Assembly (NCBI RefSeq): GCF_001894885.1
Contig: NZ_BCXB01000011.1
Coordinates: 95,696-159,695, forward strand
DNA: 64,000 bases
Direction: 5' to 3'
Source: Rhodococcus marinonascens NBRC 14363
GTDB lineage: Bacteria; Actinomycetota; Actinomycetes; Mycobacteriales; Mycobacteriaceae
Each line of letters begins with the position of its first letter. The stretch's first letter is position 1. The translations under genes and the position numbers were made by a program. A model generated the notes under the pieces. That model saw only the letters and a program-made list of their open reading frames with translations, was not told the origin of the DNA and searched no databases. This document shows positions 32,531 through 41,270 of the stretch, piece by piece.

Positions 32531-33536
32531 TCAGTCCCATTGCGACTGCAAGAATTTCGATCCGAGCCAGGCAATGCCACCACCAATTGCCGCACCGGCG
32601 ACCAGGCCAACTGCAGTGCCTACGCCTGGGACTGGAATGAAAGAACCTGCAGCTGCCCCGAGTTTTCCGCCCAAGTAGGTCCCGCCCCACAGACCGGCCG
32701 CCGCACCGGCCCCTTCGGTGACGACTGCCTTGGTCGGATCCATGCCGCCTTTGATGTCGTTGGCGATTGCGGGCACGGTGCCGATAGCAGCACCGAACGG
32801 GCCGAGGCCCCGCCCGATCGTCCGTGCAACGTCGTCCGCGGAGGCGGCCGCGGTGGCGGCCGCGGCGTTGGTGAGGGCCTTACCGGTCTTGTCGGTCATC
32901 ACCCCGATCGTCGATGCGGCGATCGTCGACGGCCAGTCGGGCACCATGGTGAACCCTCCGTCACCGTGGTCGACGACATTGCCCGGTATCGCGGCGTGCC
33001 CTGCCTGCTGCAGCGCGTCGATTGCGGCCTGAATGCGGCTAGCGGCGGCGACGGCGGCCTCATCCGCCTGTCGGAGTGCATCGACGACGACGAGGGTGAG
33101 CTCGGCGGCTTCCTTCTTGATCCGCAACCAGGCCGCGTCGCGGGTGTGTTCCGGAGCCAGGACGAGCCAGGCGATGAGCCCGGCTGGGTCGACCCATCCC
33201 GTCATCTTCGACGTTGAATCCGCGTCCGCGCGCGTCCGAGACGACGGACACCAGGTGCAATCGTGCGCCGTCGACGATTCCCGCAGCAGACCGACACTGT
33301 TCGGCAACGTCCGACAGGGCACCGGCCACGGCGCCGCCCAGCGATTTTTCCTGCACCACCCGGGTCGCCGCAGCGGTGGCTGCAGCTCCGCTCCACGTGT
33401 CGGCGAGCGCATCCTGCTCGATCATCAGGCCCGTGAATCGTTCGTCCAGTTCGGCGACGATCCGGTCGATGCCCCCGGCGGTCGATCGCAGCGATTCGGG
33501 CTTCCACCGGATGACCTCGGGGACGGTCGGGCTCAC
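32531..33536 (-). pseudogene. WXG/glycine-zipper type VII effector-like gene with one frameshift
   Basis: The N-terminal 110 residues (ATG or GTG near 33536) form a helical WXG-like domain with DTWSGAAATAAATRVV. After GFNVEDDG at about 33197 one extra base shifts the frame, and coding sense continues as WVDPAGLIAWLVLAPEHTRDA. A helical middle follows, ending in a hydrophobic glycine-rich tail (AAAGLWGGTYLGGKLGAAAG, then GVGTAVGLVAGAAIGGGIAWLG). The tail resembles glycine-zipper membrane-active domains of LXG/WXG toxins. Predicted joined length is about 335 residues. Either a true mutation or a read error. Confidence 0.6.
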
Positions 33537-33826
33537 GCGGGAACGTCCATGGCGTCCAACATGCCGGTGAAGTCGGCCTCGGACACCTCATACTTTCCTG
33601 CCGTACCCTGCGCGATTTCCGAAACCTCGGTTAGCCGGTGGTAGAGGTTCGTCAGCGCCGCGCCGGTCTCCTGCACGCCGGCAACGCAGACCTGGGCGAA
33701 CTCGGTTCCCGGCAGCGCCACCTCGGAGTCAGCGAACGGGGTGCTCACATCGATGCCGGCGATCGATTCGGACACTCCGGCCACTGCGTCGGCGAATTTC
33801 CGCAGCATCTCGACGTCAACGTTCAT
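33533..33826 (-). CDS. EspC-like type VII secretion target/partner
   Basis: 97 residues, all helical, opening with MNVDVEMLRKFADAVAGVSESI, typical of the EspC family of ESX-associated proteins. Its stop overlaps the start of the WXG/glycine-zipper gene by four bases, the usual small-partner-then-effector order. Probably forms a helical complex with the product of that gene for export. First gene of the leftward cassette. Confidence 0.7.
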   Translation of the reverse strand: MNVDVEMLRKFADAVAGVSESIAGIDVSTPFADSEVALPGTEFAQVCVAGVQETGAALTNLYHRLTEVSEIAQGTAGKYEVSEADFTGMLDAMDVPA

Positions 33827-33864
33827 TCAACGCCCCCCTCGGATCGGTTACCCCGGCGGAAAAC

Positions 33865-34200
33865 CTAGCAGTTCGGTCTGAGCACCGATGGGCGGGCACG
33901 GCTTCCGAAACCGGCGAACCATGCACCCTCGAGTTCGTCGTCACCGACGACTTGTACCCACCCGGATAGGTTCAGCGTCGAGCACTGCGAACGAGAGGCC
34001 GCGCAGCGTGGCCGCCGACGCGGTCTCCTCGATCTCCGGTTCCTCCCACCACGGCAGCGGGACGCCACCGACCGGTGCGAAATTTCACGCGATCCGCAGA
34101 TCCCCACGGATCGGCGCGATCCACCGCGGGTCCTCGTCATACTCCACCCGGAGATGCCCGAGTCAGCGGCCGGGACTGCCCTGGCTTTGGATGCTCCTAT
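33865..34200 (-). pseudogene. Degenerate protein fragment
   Basis: Three coding-like stretches occur in different leftward frames: LRVEYDEDPRWIAPIRGDLRI, then VGGVPLPWWEEPEIEETASA with LRGLSFAVLDAE, then SGWVQVVGDDELEGAWFAGF ending at a stop near 33865. They look like one gene broken by frameshifts and a stop. Family not recognised. It fills the gap between the cassette and the second repeat copy. Confidence 0.4.
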
Positions 34201-34350
34201 TGGTGTCATTCCGGCACGACTTCGCCGCCCGCCTCTGCCCGACCACCGGCCACCCCGACCCCGTCGGCCGACCCGATCGCAATGAAAGAGCTGGACAGGC
34301 CAGTAGCAACCCCATCTATAACCACCTCACACGAACGCCGGCAACGGAAC

Positions 34351-34971
34351 ACGGACCTCGTCAGCCCATCGGTTGATTTCAGGGTCGACGCCAATGCGTC
34401 GCCCCGGGCAACGACCGGGCTGTTCATGAGGTGGGAACCGGATAGGGTGTCAGCGCGTCATACCAGTGGAGGGCGGGGTGAAGTCCGCGTCGCGTCGAGG
34501 GGGGAATCGTGAACGAGCCGATCTATGTCCATGACCCGGAGTACTTCCAGGGCGACGAGTGGAGCCCCGAGCGGCTGCGGGATCTTGCCCAGTCGATGAC
34601 TCCGGCGACCATCGCGATGGTGCAACGCACCTGGCGTTCGCTCGGCGAGGGCACCGCCACGAAGATCATCGCTTTCTCCGACGGCATCCGGCGAGAAATC
34701 GGTACCAGTTGGCAAGGTGGCGCGGCGAACAACGCGGACAGCAAGGCCAGCCGCTACGCGGCCACCGCCGATCCGGCGAGAACGCAACTCGACGCGGTGG
34801 CGAGCGCACTCGATCCGATCTACCAAGCCGCCTCCGCACTCAAAGCGGGAGCGGTACCGGACGTTCAGGGCCTGAACTTGTACGACAGGCTGACCCCCTG
34901 GCTGTCCAACGCGGACCAGGAGTACTATCGTCGCCACGCCGACGGACTTGAGGCGATGAACACTATCTACC
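34351..34971 (+). repeat. Direct repeat of about 620 bp, copy 2
   Basis: Same orientation as 29829-30449. The coding frame is intact here. Together the two copies flank 30450-34350, which carries the leftward EspC-like, effector-like, membrane and LpqN-like genes. Homologous recombination between the copies would delete that cassette. Confidence 0.8.
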
Positions 34972-35662
34972 GCCCAGGCATAGTGGACACCGACAAGACG
35001 GTTCCGGTGTTCGACCGACTCGAGAACATCATCACCCCGCCCGCCCCGACCAGGCCATCTTCGAGGACATTGCCCGATGGTTTTGGCAGCATTCCTGGAC
35101 GCCCGGGAACTGCGCCGGTCGATCCGCCCGGCGAGATGCCGTCCGACGACGCCACCGACCGGGCCCCCCGAACGGCGACGGCGGCCCTGGCCCAGGACAG
35201 GCCGGACCGCCGCAGACCGGTGACAGCCCGGCGTCCACGACGGCCGCATCCGCGTTCGGCAGCCCGACAGCACCGGGTATGCCGGTATCCGGCGACACGC
35301 CGCGGGTAGGGAGCAACCCCAACATCGGTGGCGCGGGTGGTGGTCCCGGCGGTGGTGGTCTCGGCGGTGGTGGAGTTGCCGGCGGAATGCCCCCGGGAGG
35401 AAGGGCGTCGGCCAGGGTCCCAAGCGCCGTCTCCGGTGCGGGGGTTGTGGCCGGAGGAAGGGTGGGCGGACTCGCTGGAGCGACCGGTGCAGGCGCGCGC
35501 GCATCGGGGATGGGGGCCGGCATGATGGGCGCACCCGGAGCCCGCGGCGGCGGTGACAGCGACAAGGAACACAAAACCCCCGGCTACCTGATCACCCTCG
35601 ACAACGGCAACGAACTGATCGGCAAGTTCCCTGCAGTCGCACCGCCGGTGATCGGAGCATGA
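34509..35662 (+). CDS. WXG-domain ESX substrate with Pro/Gly linker and TPGYL tail (apparent frameshift)
   Basis: GTG start six bases after GGGGGG. The N-terminal domain of about 150 residues is helical with SWQGGAANNA (WXG motif). A Pro/Asp-rich linker follows, and then a Gly-rich stretch and a C-terminal end with TPGYLITLDNGNELIG and PPVIGA. The reading changes frame at about 35157, in the run GGGCCCCCC, where one base seems lost; before it DDATD, after it PGPPNGDGGPGPGQAG. As written it encodes 266 residues. It directly precedes an espG-like gene (four-base overlap), suggesting an exported substrate. Confidence 0.65.
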
Positions 35663-36417
35663 ACATGCGCAACTGGCTGCTACGCAGCGAGCAGTTCGGG
35701 GCATTGTGGGCGGCCACCGGGCAGGACCGACAACCGTTCCCGTTCACTCTGGTCAGCCCCGCCCGCACGTACAACGCGTTCGAGCACGAGCAGCAACAGA
35801 TCCGGGAAGCCTTCGCTGGGGAAGACCGACAGAATGTGCGTACTGCGGTCCGCGTCCTCGCCGAGCCGGAGGTATTCGTGGAAATCTCCGGCGAGACCGT
35901 CGACGAAGTGCCGATCAGGATCATCGGGGCTGGGCTGCAACGATGGTGCGCCGTCGCGGTCCAACGGCCCGGTGCGACACCCGCGGTGGGCGGCGACGTC
36001 ATCCTGGGCGCCGGCATCACCGACGATCTCGCATCGGTGTTGATCGGGTTGATCCCCCAGAACGCTGCCGGACGACGCACCTTCGCGAGACGCGACGAAC
36101 CCGAACCCGACTACTTCTCGCAGGGCATTCTCCGCAGCGCCGGCGCCGCACCACCCGCCCGCAAGCTCGAGAATGCCATGCGCAAGGGCCACGCCGGCAG
36201 CGGCACGATCAGAGTCCTACGGGGTCCGCGGCACGTCCGGGGCGAACTGGGCACGATGCGGTGGATCGACATCTCCGGCGACGGCCGGTATCTGATCGGC
36301 CCCCGCGACCCGAACGCCGCAGCCGCGGCCGGACCTGAGCTGCTGGTGTCCGCGCTGTCCGCTGCCATCGGCGAGGGGCTTCGCCTGCAACGTGAGACGG
36401 CCGAACACCGTTGGTAA
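35659..36417 (+). CDS. EspG-like ESX secretion chaperone
   Basis: 252 residues resembling EspG proteins, cytosolic chaperones that bind PPE-type substrates at their helical tips. Family-like features are the opening LRSEQFGALWAATGQDRQPFP and the late segment MRWIDISGDGRYLIGP. The start overlaps the preceding substrate gene by four bases and the next gene starts 28 bases on. No ESX core component is present, so it must serve a system encoded elsewhere. Confidence 0.7.
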   Translation: MNMRNWLLRSEQFGALWAATGQDRQPFPFTLVSPARTYNAFEHEQQQIREAFAGEDRQNVRTAVRVLAEPEVFVEISGETVDEVPIRIIGAGLQRWCAVAVQRPGATPAVGGDVILGAGITDDLASVLIGLIPQNAAGRRTFARRDEPEPDYFSQGILRSAGAAPPARKLENAMRKGHAGSGTIRVLRGPRHVRGELGTMRWIDISGDGRYLIGPRDPNAAAAAGPELLVSALSAAIGEGLRLQRETAEHRW

Positions 36418-36444
36418 CGACCGAAGTACACACAGAGGGAACCC

Positions 36445-36897
36445 ATGACACACCCGCAGACACCGCAACCAGTTCCCGAACCCGACCACTATCCCACCCC
36501 GCAGAGCGCGGACTGGAACCAGGTCACGATGGCCGCTCTAAGCGAAGGGCATCTGAACGTCGACCCCGAGGGGCTGCGCCGGTGCATCAAGATGTGCCAA
36601 GACCACGCCGAGAACATGTACGAACTGGCCGAGCAGGCCAGGAAGGACCTGTGGATCGAATCCTTGGGCATCGGCGAGCACGAGTTGGAATCGGCCAGGC
36701 TGCTTATCAAGAAATTCAATGACAAGGCCGTCGGCGGCGGCAAGATCGCCCACGAAAGCTCCGCAGTCGGACTGCTGTTTTCCCATCAGCGCTACGCCCT
36801 GGACATGAAAGCAACCTTCGAGGCCGTGCTACGGCGCTACGAAGAACAGGAAGGCATCACCGCCAGCGCCCTCGGCCAGATCGGAGACAACCTATGA
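36445..36897 (+). CDS. Small helical ESX-cluster protein
   Basis: 150 residues. A proline-rich start (QTPQPVPEPDHYPTPQ) precedes a helical domain (LRRCIKMCQDHAENMYELAEQA ... RRYEEQEG). The length and helical pattern fit WXG100-like partners but no WXG motif is seen. Its end overlaps the first DUF3558 gene by four bases. The gene pair helical protein plus DUF3558 occurs again at 40953-41851, which supports a joint role, perhaps envelope attached. Confidence 0.6.
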   Translation: MTHPQTPQPVPEPDHYPTPQSADWNQVTMAALSEGHLNVDPEGLRRCIKMCQDHAENMYELAEQARKDLWIESLGIGEHELESARLLIKKFNDKAVGGGKIAHESSAVGLLFSHQRYALDMKATFEAVLRRYEEQEGITASALGQIGDNL

Positions 36898-37433
36898 TGC
36901 TGCGATACAGGCGTTCTCGCGCCTTCGCGGTAGCCGCCATCGCGGCGGTGTCGTTACTGGCAGGATGCGGAAACTCCCCCGCCGAGGAACCAGTCGCCCA
37001 ACCGGTCCCGCGGTTGACGTTTCACCCCTGCGACGGATTCGGCCCCGACGCCCAGGCCGTCGCCGGGATCGACGGCAAGATACCCAAGCGGTACGAGGAC
37101 CGGGAGGAGCCGTACCAGGACTGGGCCTGCTCATTCCGTTCGGATGATCCCTACTTCGGAGTGCTGGTGTCGTCCGCCGCAAAACTTCTGTCGAAAACCG
37201 AGAACGACGCACGCCTCACCCTGATCGACGACACTCAGATCGCCGGACACCGCACCCTCCTGCACGACTTCCCAGGTGGCCTTCAGTGCGTGGCGTCGGT
37301 CGACTTCGACACCGCTGTCCTCGAAATCATGGTCGGCTACAAGCAGGTGGGTGTCGACACCGCCGACCAGGCGTGCCCGCTGGCACTGAAAGTGGCCCAA
37401 GACCTGGGCCCCCACTTCCCCGAGCACCTGTGA
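36894..37433 (+). CDS. DUF3558-family lipoprotein, tandem copy 1
   Basis: 179 residues with a lipoprotein signal: RRSRAFAVAAIAAVSLLAGC, lipidated Cys at about residue 24. The mature domain starts FHPCDGF and keeps DWACSFRSDDPYFGVLVSS, then GLQCVASVDFD and CPLALKVAQDL; four Cys could form two disulfides. DUF3558 proteins are exported lipoproteins of mycobacteria and relatives with no known reaction. Confidence 0.75.
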   Translation: MMLRYRRSRAFAVAAIAAVSLLAGCGNSPAEEPVAQPVPRLTFHPCDGFGPDAQAVAGIDGKIPKRYEDREEPYQDWACSFRSDDPYFGVLVSSAAKLLSKTENDARLTLIDDTQIAGHRTLLHDFPGGLQCVASVDFDTAVLEIMVGYKQVGVDTADQACPLALKVAQDLGPHFPEHL

Positions 37434-38002
37434 CCCAGGCACCCACAGCCCAGCGAGAAGCTGTGAGAGCTCGGCGTAGACCAACCGGGTTCTTTGTGGC
37501 AGCCGCTGCGGTGTCGTCACTGACGCTGGCCGCATGCGGCAACTCCCCCGCTGACGAACCTGTCGCAGAACCGTTACCGCGGTTGATGTTTCACCCCTGC
37601 GACGGATTCGACCCCGACGCCCGGGCCGCCGCCGGAATCGACGACGGCGAGCCGGTGAAGTTCGAAGACCGGGAGATCCCGTACCAGGACTGGGCCTGCT
37701 CATTCGACTCGGATGACCCCTACTTCGGGGTGGTGGTGTCGTCCGCCGCAAAACTTCTGTCGAAGACCGAGAACGACGCACGCCTCACCCTGGTCGAGGA
37801 CACGCCGGTCGGCGGGCATCGCACCCTCCTGCACGACTTCCCAGGTGGTCTGCAGTGCCTGGCGTCGGTCGACTTCGACACCGCTGTCCTCGAGATCATG
37901 GTCATGTACAAGCAGGTAGGCGTCGAGACTGCCGACGAGGCGTGCCCGCTGGCACTGAAAGTGGCCCAAGACGTGGGCCCGTACTTCCCCGAGCACCTGT
38001 GA
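37430..38002 (+). CDS. DUF3558-family lipoprotein, tandem copy 2
   Basis: Paralogue of the gene just upstream and near identical over the central 80 residues (DPYFGV..SSAAKLLSKTENDARLTL). The GTG at 37430 overlaps the previous stop by four bases; a GTG at 37463 is also possible. The lipobox is LTLAAC. About 190 residues. Similarity in the DNA beyond the coding region suggests recent tandem duplication. Confidence 0.75.
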   Translation: MTQAPTAQREAVRARRRPTGFFVAAAAVSSLTLAACGNSPADEPVAEPLPRLMFHPCDGFDPDARAAAGIDDGEPVKFEDREIPYQDWACSFDSDDPYFGVVVSSAAKLLSKTENDARLTLVEDTPVGGHRTLLHDFPGGLQCLASVDFDTAVLEIMVMYKQVGVETADEACPLALKVAQDVGPYFPEHL

Positions 38003-38091
38003 CTCAGGCACCGTTCAGGAAACATGGAAATCTGTTCCCTGATCCGGAACCTCACGGTCCCGGCGTTGAGTTACACGGGTGACGAACACAC

Positions 38092-38543
38092 AAGACTATC
38101 GGTGCTCAACATCGTCGAGCGGTCGATCACCTCGGAGCGGTAGATCGAGGAACTCGGAAGGCGTTCGCGTTGTGGGGTGGGCCACCGCAGGTGCTACGGA
38201 TGGACAACGGGCCGGAGTTCATTCCCATGCTTTACGACAGTTCTGCGGTGACCGGATAGGGATCTCGTACATTCCGCCCGACACGCCTTGGAACAACGGG
38301 CATATCGAGTCTGGGGGCACCTCCCTGGACGAAGTCCTTGGGGGATCAACAACCGACTACGGAAGGAGTGCCTGAACCAGAATCATTGGACGAGTCTGCT
38401 CGAGGCCCGGGTGGTCATCGGCGACTTAAAGGACGACCACAATCAGCGACATCATCACTCGTCGTTGGGCTGCCGTACGCTGCCCGATGCGCCCACACCC
38501 ATCCACCCGTGGGCTGTGAGATCGACTGACAGCAATTCAACGT
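38092..38543 (+). pseudogene. IS3-family transposase (integrase core) remnant
   Basis: DDE integrase pieces in shifted frames: LSVLNIVERSIT, AFALWGGPPQVLRMDNGPEFI (second Asp region), ISYIPPDTPWNNGHIES (catalytic Glu) and NNRLRKECLNQNHW with a HHHSSLG-type end. Stops and shifts interrupt it and the 5' part is absent. Not functional. Confidence 0.8.
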
Positions 38544-38736
38544 GGCTCTAACTCCATGCGGCCCGACTATCGGGGGCCTGCCACGTAGTCGGGGCGATAT
38601 CGGTCGGGCGCCGATCTCCCGGTAGATGCCGCCCACGGCCGGATCCGACAGAAATGTCCCCACACACCGGACAGTGCCCAGCTGGACCGCGAATCCCAGT
38701 TTGTTGTGCTGGCGTTCGAAAGCGCACGTTCAGGAA

Positions 38737-39321
38737 TTAGACCGTGGCGAACGGAATACGCCAATCCTGGTCTGCGCCACCGGTGCAGTCCGTGACTTCC
38801 AGGAGTGATCCAATCTCGTTGGTTGGGTCGACAACAGCCAGACATATGTTTTCCGACCCGGAGAAAAATATGTTCCCTGTTACTCCACCGGGGGCCGTAC
38901 CGTTTATGACATTATCGCCCAGAGTCCAGGTTTGCGTATTGAAATGATTGCAATCATTAACAGTCACTATGGTGCCATCGTGAGGGTTCACGACAACATT
39001 GCCCAGTTCATCCAGCGTTTGAATATCCAAACACTTACTTGTTGTCGGATTGAAAATCTCATGGTCGAGGCCGATAACCCAATTCTGATTATCAGCTCCA
39101 GTGGGTTGCGCCATTCGCACCTGAGTTCCGTTTGAGGCACCCGCCGGTAATTCCACGACCAGATTGTTGAATCCGATATCTGGACCCGGCTCATCCCTCG
39201 CACTGGGTGTAAAGGTGATGAGCGAATCCTCGTGGACACCGATGACCACCGGGCTGGCGTTAGCCATTGGGCTAGATACCACCACCGCCGACACAACCGC
39301 AAGGATCATTGCAAGTCTCAT
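38737..39321 (-). CDS. Secreted beta-trefoil (ricin-type) lectin-like protein
   Basis: 194 residues with an N-terminal signal peptide (MILAVVSAVVVSSPMANA, cleavage near residue 22). Three QxW-type triplets, NQNW, TQTW and DQDW, are spaced as in ricin-B/beta-trefoil carbohydrate-binding domains; CLDIQ and CLAVV segments support this. The DNA is visibly poorer in G+C than its neighbours, suggesting transfer. The start lies inside a repeated motif. Target sugar unknown. Confidence 0.65.
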   Translation of the reverse strand: MRLAMILAVVSAVVVSSPMANASPVVIGVHEDSLITFTPSARDEPGPDIGFNNLVVELPAGASNGTQVRMAQPTGADNQNWVIGLDHEIFNPTTSKCLDIQTLDELGNVVVNPHDGTIVTVNDCNHFNTQTWTLGDNVINGTAPGGVTGNIFFSGSENICLAVVDPTNEIGSLLEVTDCTGGADQDWRIPFATV

Positions 39322-39520
39322 TTACAGACCACGCATCCCGTTCCAAAATTTGCAGACCACGCATCCCGTTCCAAACTTTACAGGCCACGCATCCCGTTTG
39401 AAACGGATACTTTTCTCATACTAACTATTTATGGGTCAATTGCAAGTCTCATTTACAGACCACGCATCCCGTTTGAAACGGATACTTTTCTCATACTAAC
39501 TATTTGCGGGTCCACCTCGG
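39322..39520. repeat. Repeats containing the lectin-gene start and upstream region
   Basis: On the plus strand CCACGCATCCCGTT occurs four times, the first two spaced about 30 bases. A unit of about 65 bases (from TTGCAAGTCTCATTTACAG to ACTAACTATTT) is repeated. It includes the antisense of the lectin gene's first codons (ATGAGACTTGCAAT), so the 5' end of the gene was copied with its upstream region. Confidence 0.8.
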
Positions 39521-40036
39521 TTTTATAGGTAGCAGGGGCCGGCGGCGCGGTCGCGAGAGTGGTCGCCTGATGATCTGATCGGGTCGTGGACGCCGGTCGG
39601 TGGTGACTGGCGGGTGGGGGCAATAAGTCCGGGGCAACACCTACCGGCGCGTTCTACTTTGCGGCTCGGGACAGCTTCGCGAGTCCTGGGCCGTACCGGG
39701 CTGCCTGCTCATCGGTCAAGAACTTCAACATCCAACCGCAGCAAGATCTCTAGTGCTTAGTGGAGGATCCATCGGAGATGTTCCCCAGACCCCGAATCGG
39801 CGCTGTGGTGGTGGGGTACACCCCAACACCACAGATATTCCGCGCGGGGAAGACCGTCATGTTGAAGTCGGTTTGAAGGTTTCTTGACACTAGTCCAGGG
39901 GTAAGTCCCGTGGGGTGGTGGGAATTAGGCGAGCGGCATAGCCCCTGATAGGGGTGTCGCACCCAGGTTGAGGGTAGACCATCGCGTAGTGATGAACGAG
40001 TTACCTCTCACAGTGACTCGACCAAGGAGCTACGCG
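39521..40036. other. Intergenic region, no intact gene
   Basis: Between the lectin repeats and the IS256 remnant. A short leftward frame at 39750-39962 has no support. The stretch from about 39950 (GGGGTGTCGCACCCAGG) is likely the left end of the IS256-type element, though no matching right end remains. Confidence 0.4.
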
Positions 40037-40636
40037 ATGACCCGCGACCATTCTGCCTGATTTCCCGGTTGGACACGCTCAAGGGTGCTGATCCGGCGAG
40101 TGTGTTCGCCGAACTGATCAGGGCCGGGTTACAGGCGTTGATCGATGCCGAATCGACCGAGGTGCTCGGCGCCGACCGCTACGAACGGACCGATACCCGC
40201 ACCACCTACCGCAACGGCACCCGCAGCGAGACGGCGGCCACGACCAGCGGTGATGTGGGGATACAGATCCCGAAGCTGCGGTCGGGATCGTTCTTCCCCT
40301 CACTGCTCGAACGCCGCCGGCGAATCGATCAGGCCCTCTACGCGGTGATCATGGAGGCATACGGGCACGGGGTGTCGACGCGCAACGTCGACGATCTCGT
40401 ATCGGCGTTGGGGGTCGACTCGGGGATCACGAAGTCGCAGGTCTCCCGTATCTGCGGCGGGCTCGACACGGAGATCGCCCGGTGCCGCGACCGCACCCTC
40501 ACCCACACCACATTCCCGTACGTGTTCCTCGATGCCACGCAAGGTGCGGATCGGGGCGCACGTGGTCTCGAACGCCCTGGTGGTGGCGACCGTTGTGTCG
40601 ATCGAGGGCACGCGAGAGGTACTCGGTACCGCAGAT
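40037..40636 (+). pseudogene. IS256-family transposase, truncated and frameshifted
   Basis: The mutator-type transposase is clear in LDTLKGADPASVFAELI, YRNGTRSETAATTSGDV, IPKLRSGSFFP, YGHGVSTRNVDDLV and FPYVFLDAT. One base is missing after the first eight codons and another shift follows YVFLDAT (RKVRIGAHVVSNALVVA continues in a new frame). The sequence stops near GTREVLGTA, where DUF3558-like DNA begins. Not functional. Confidence 0.85.
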
Positions 40637-40835
40637 CCATCTCGACGGGCGCTGCGCACTGCTCGAGGAACCAGCCTCGCTCATCTGTGCGGTGAGTATC
40701 GAGACCAGCTACGGCATTCTGGGTGTCTCTCGCGTCTTCTTCCCCACTCGATCCGACCAGAACACCGAGGAGGAGCGGTGCATCGGGATCGAGGACACCG
40801 CGAGTATTATCGCACGCTATCTACCTGGCGGATAG
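40630..40835 (+). pseudogene. 3' fragment of a DUF3558 gene
   Basis: The last 65 or so codons of a DUF3558 lipoprotein gene (CAVSIETSYGILGVSRVFF..., ending SIIARYLPGG), nearly identical to the end of the intact gene at 41267-41851. The 5' part was lost at the IS256 junction. This shows that another helical-plus-DUF3558 unit was once present upstream. Confidence 0.8.
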
Positions 40836-40913
40836 GCATGAGTTGTGCGCGGTCGAGTTGGGTCGATTCCTGCCTCGGCTCAAGGGCGGGTACGGACCAC
40901 GTACGATTCCCCA
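40640..40913 (+). repeat. Direct repeat of about 270 bp, copy 1
   Basis: Matches 41657-41930. It covers the DUF3558 C-terminal codons and about 80 bases downstream, including GGGTACGGACCACGTACGATTCCCCA. In this copy a good ribosome site and the small helical gene at 40953 follow directly, so the shared tail may carry a promoter (TACGAT as a possible -10). Confidence 0.75.
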
Positions 40914-40952
40914 AGCGGCCGTGGGGGTCACGTTCATAACGGAGGGGGATTC

Positions 40953-41270
40953 ATGGCGCTGCGCCTCGAACCTGGAGCGATCGAACAGTGTGTGCGCGTC
41001 TGCGATCAGATGCTCGACTCGATCGATGACGCACTCTGGGAAGCGAACAGACTTCAAGATGTTGACGGCTTCGGTGATTTCCGGATCGGCGACCAACTCG
41101 CCGCCGGGTACACCCGCAAGGCGGTGACAGTCATCGAGCGGCTCAAGGACCACCGAGCTGTCATCGTGGCCATGCGGGAGGCGTTCGCGTCCGGTGGCGA
41201 TGCATTCGCCGACACCGACGGCCAGTTTGCCCAGACGCTGGGAAGCCTCGATCCCGGACTGGACCGGTGA
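40953..41270 (+). CDS. Small helical ESX-cluster protein, second family member
   Basis: 105 residues from an ATG four bases after GGAGGGGG. Helical throughout (MALRLEPGAIEQCVRVCDQM, ... DQLAAGYTRKAVTVIERLK), size of a WXG100 protein but without the motif. It runs into the DUF3558 gene with a four-base overlap, the same arrangement as 36445-36897 with 36894-37433. Confidence 0.65.
   Translation: MALRLEPGAIEQCVRVCDQMLDSIDDALWEANRLQDVDGFGDFRIGDQLAAGYTRKAVTVIERLKDHRAVIVAMREAFASGGDAFADTDGQFAQTLGSLDPGLDR

Noticed and set aside
33060..33200. Continuation of the WXG-domain frame past the frameshift as a real C-terminus
   Set aside because: Becomes Arg/Pro/Gly-rich noise after 33197, while the overlapping frame has consistent helical and hydrophobic structure.
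39750..39962. Leftward 70-codon frame
   Set aside because: No ribosome site or family resemblance and it lies next to IS256-derived DNA.
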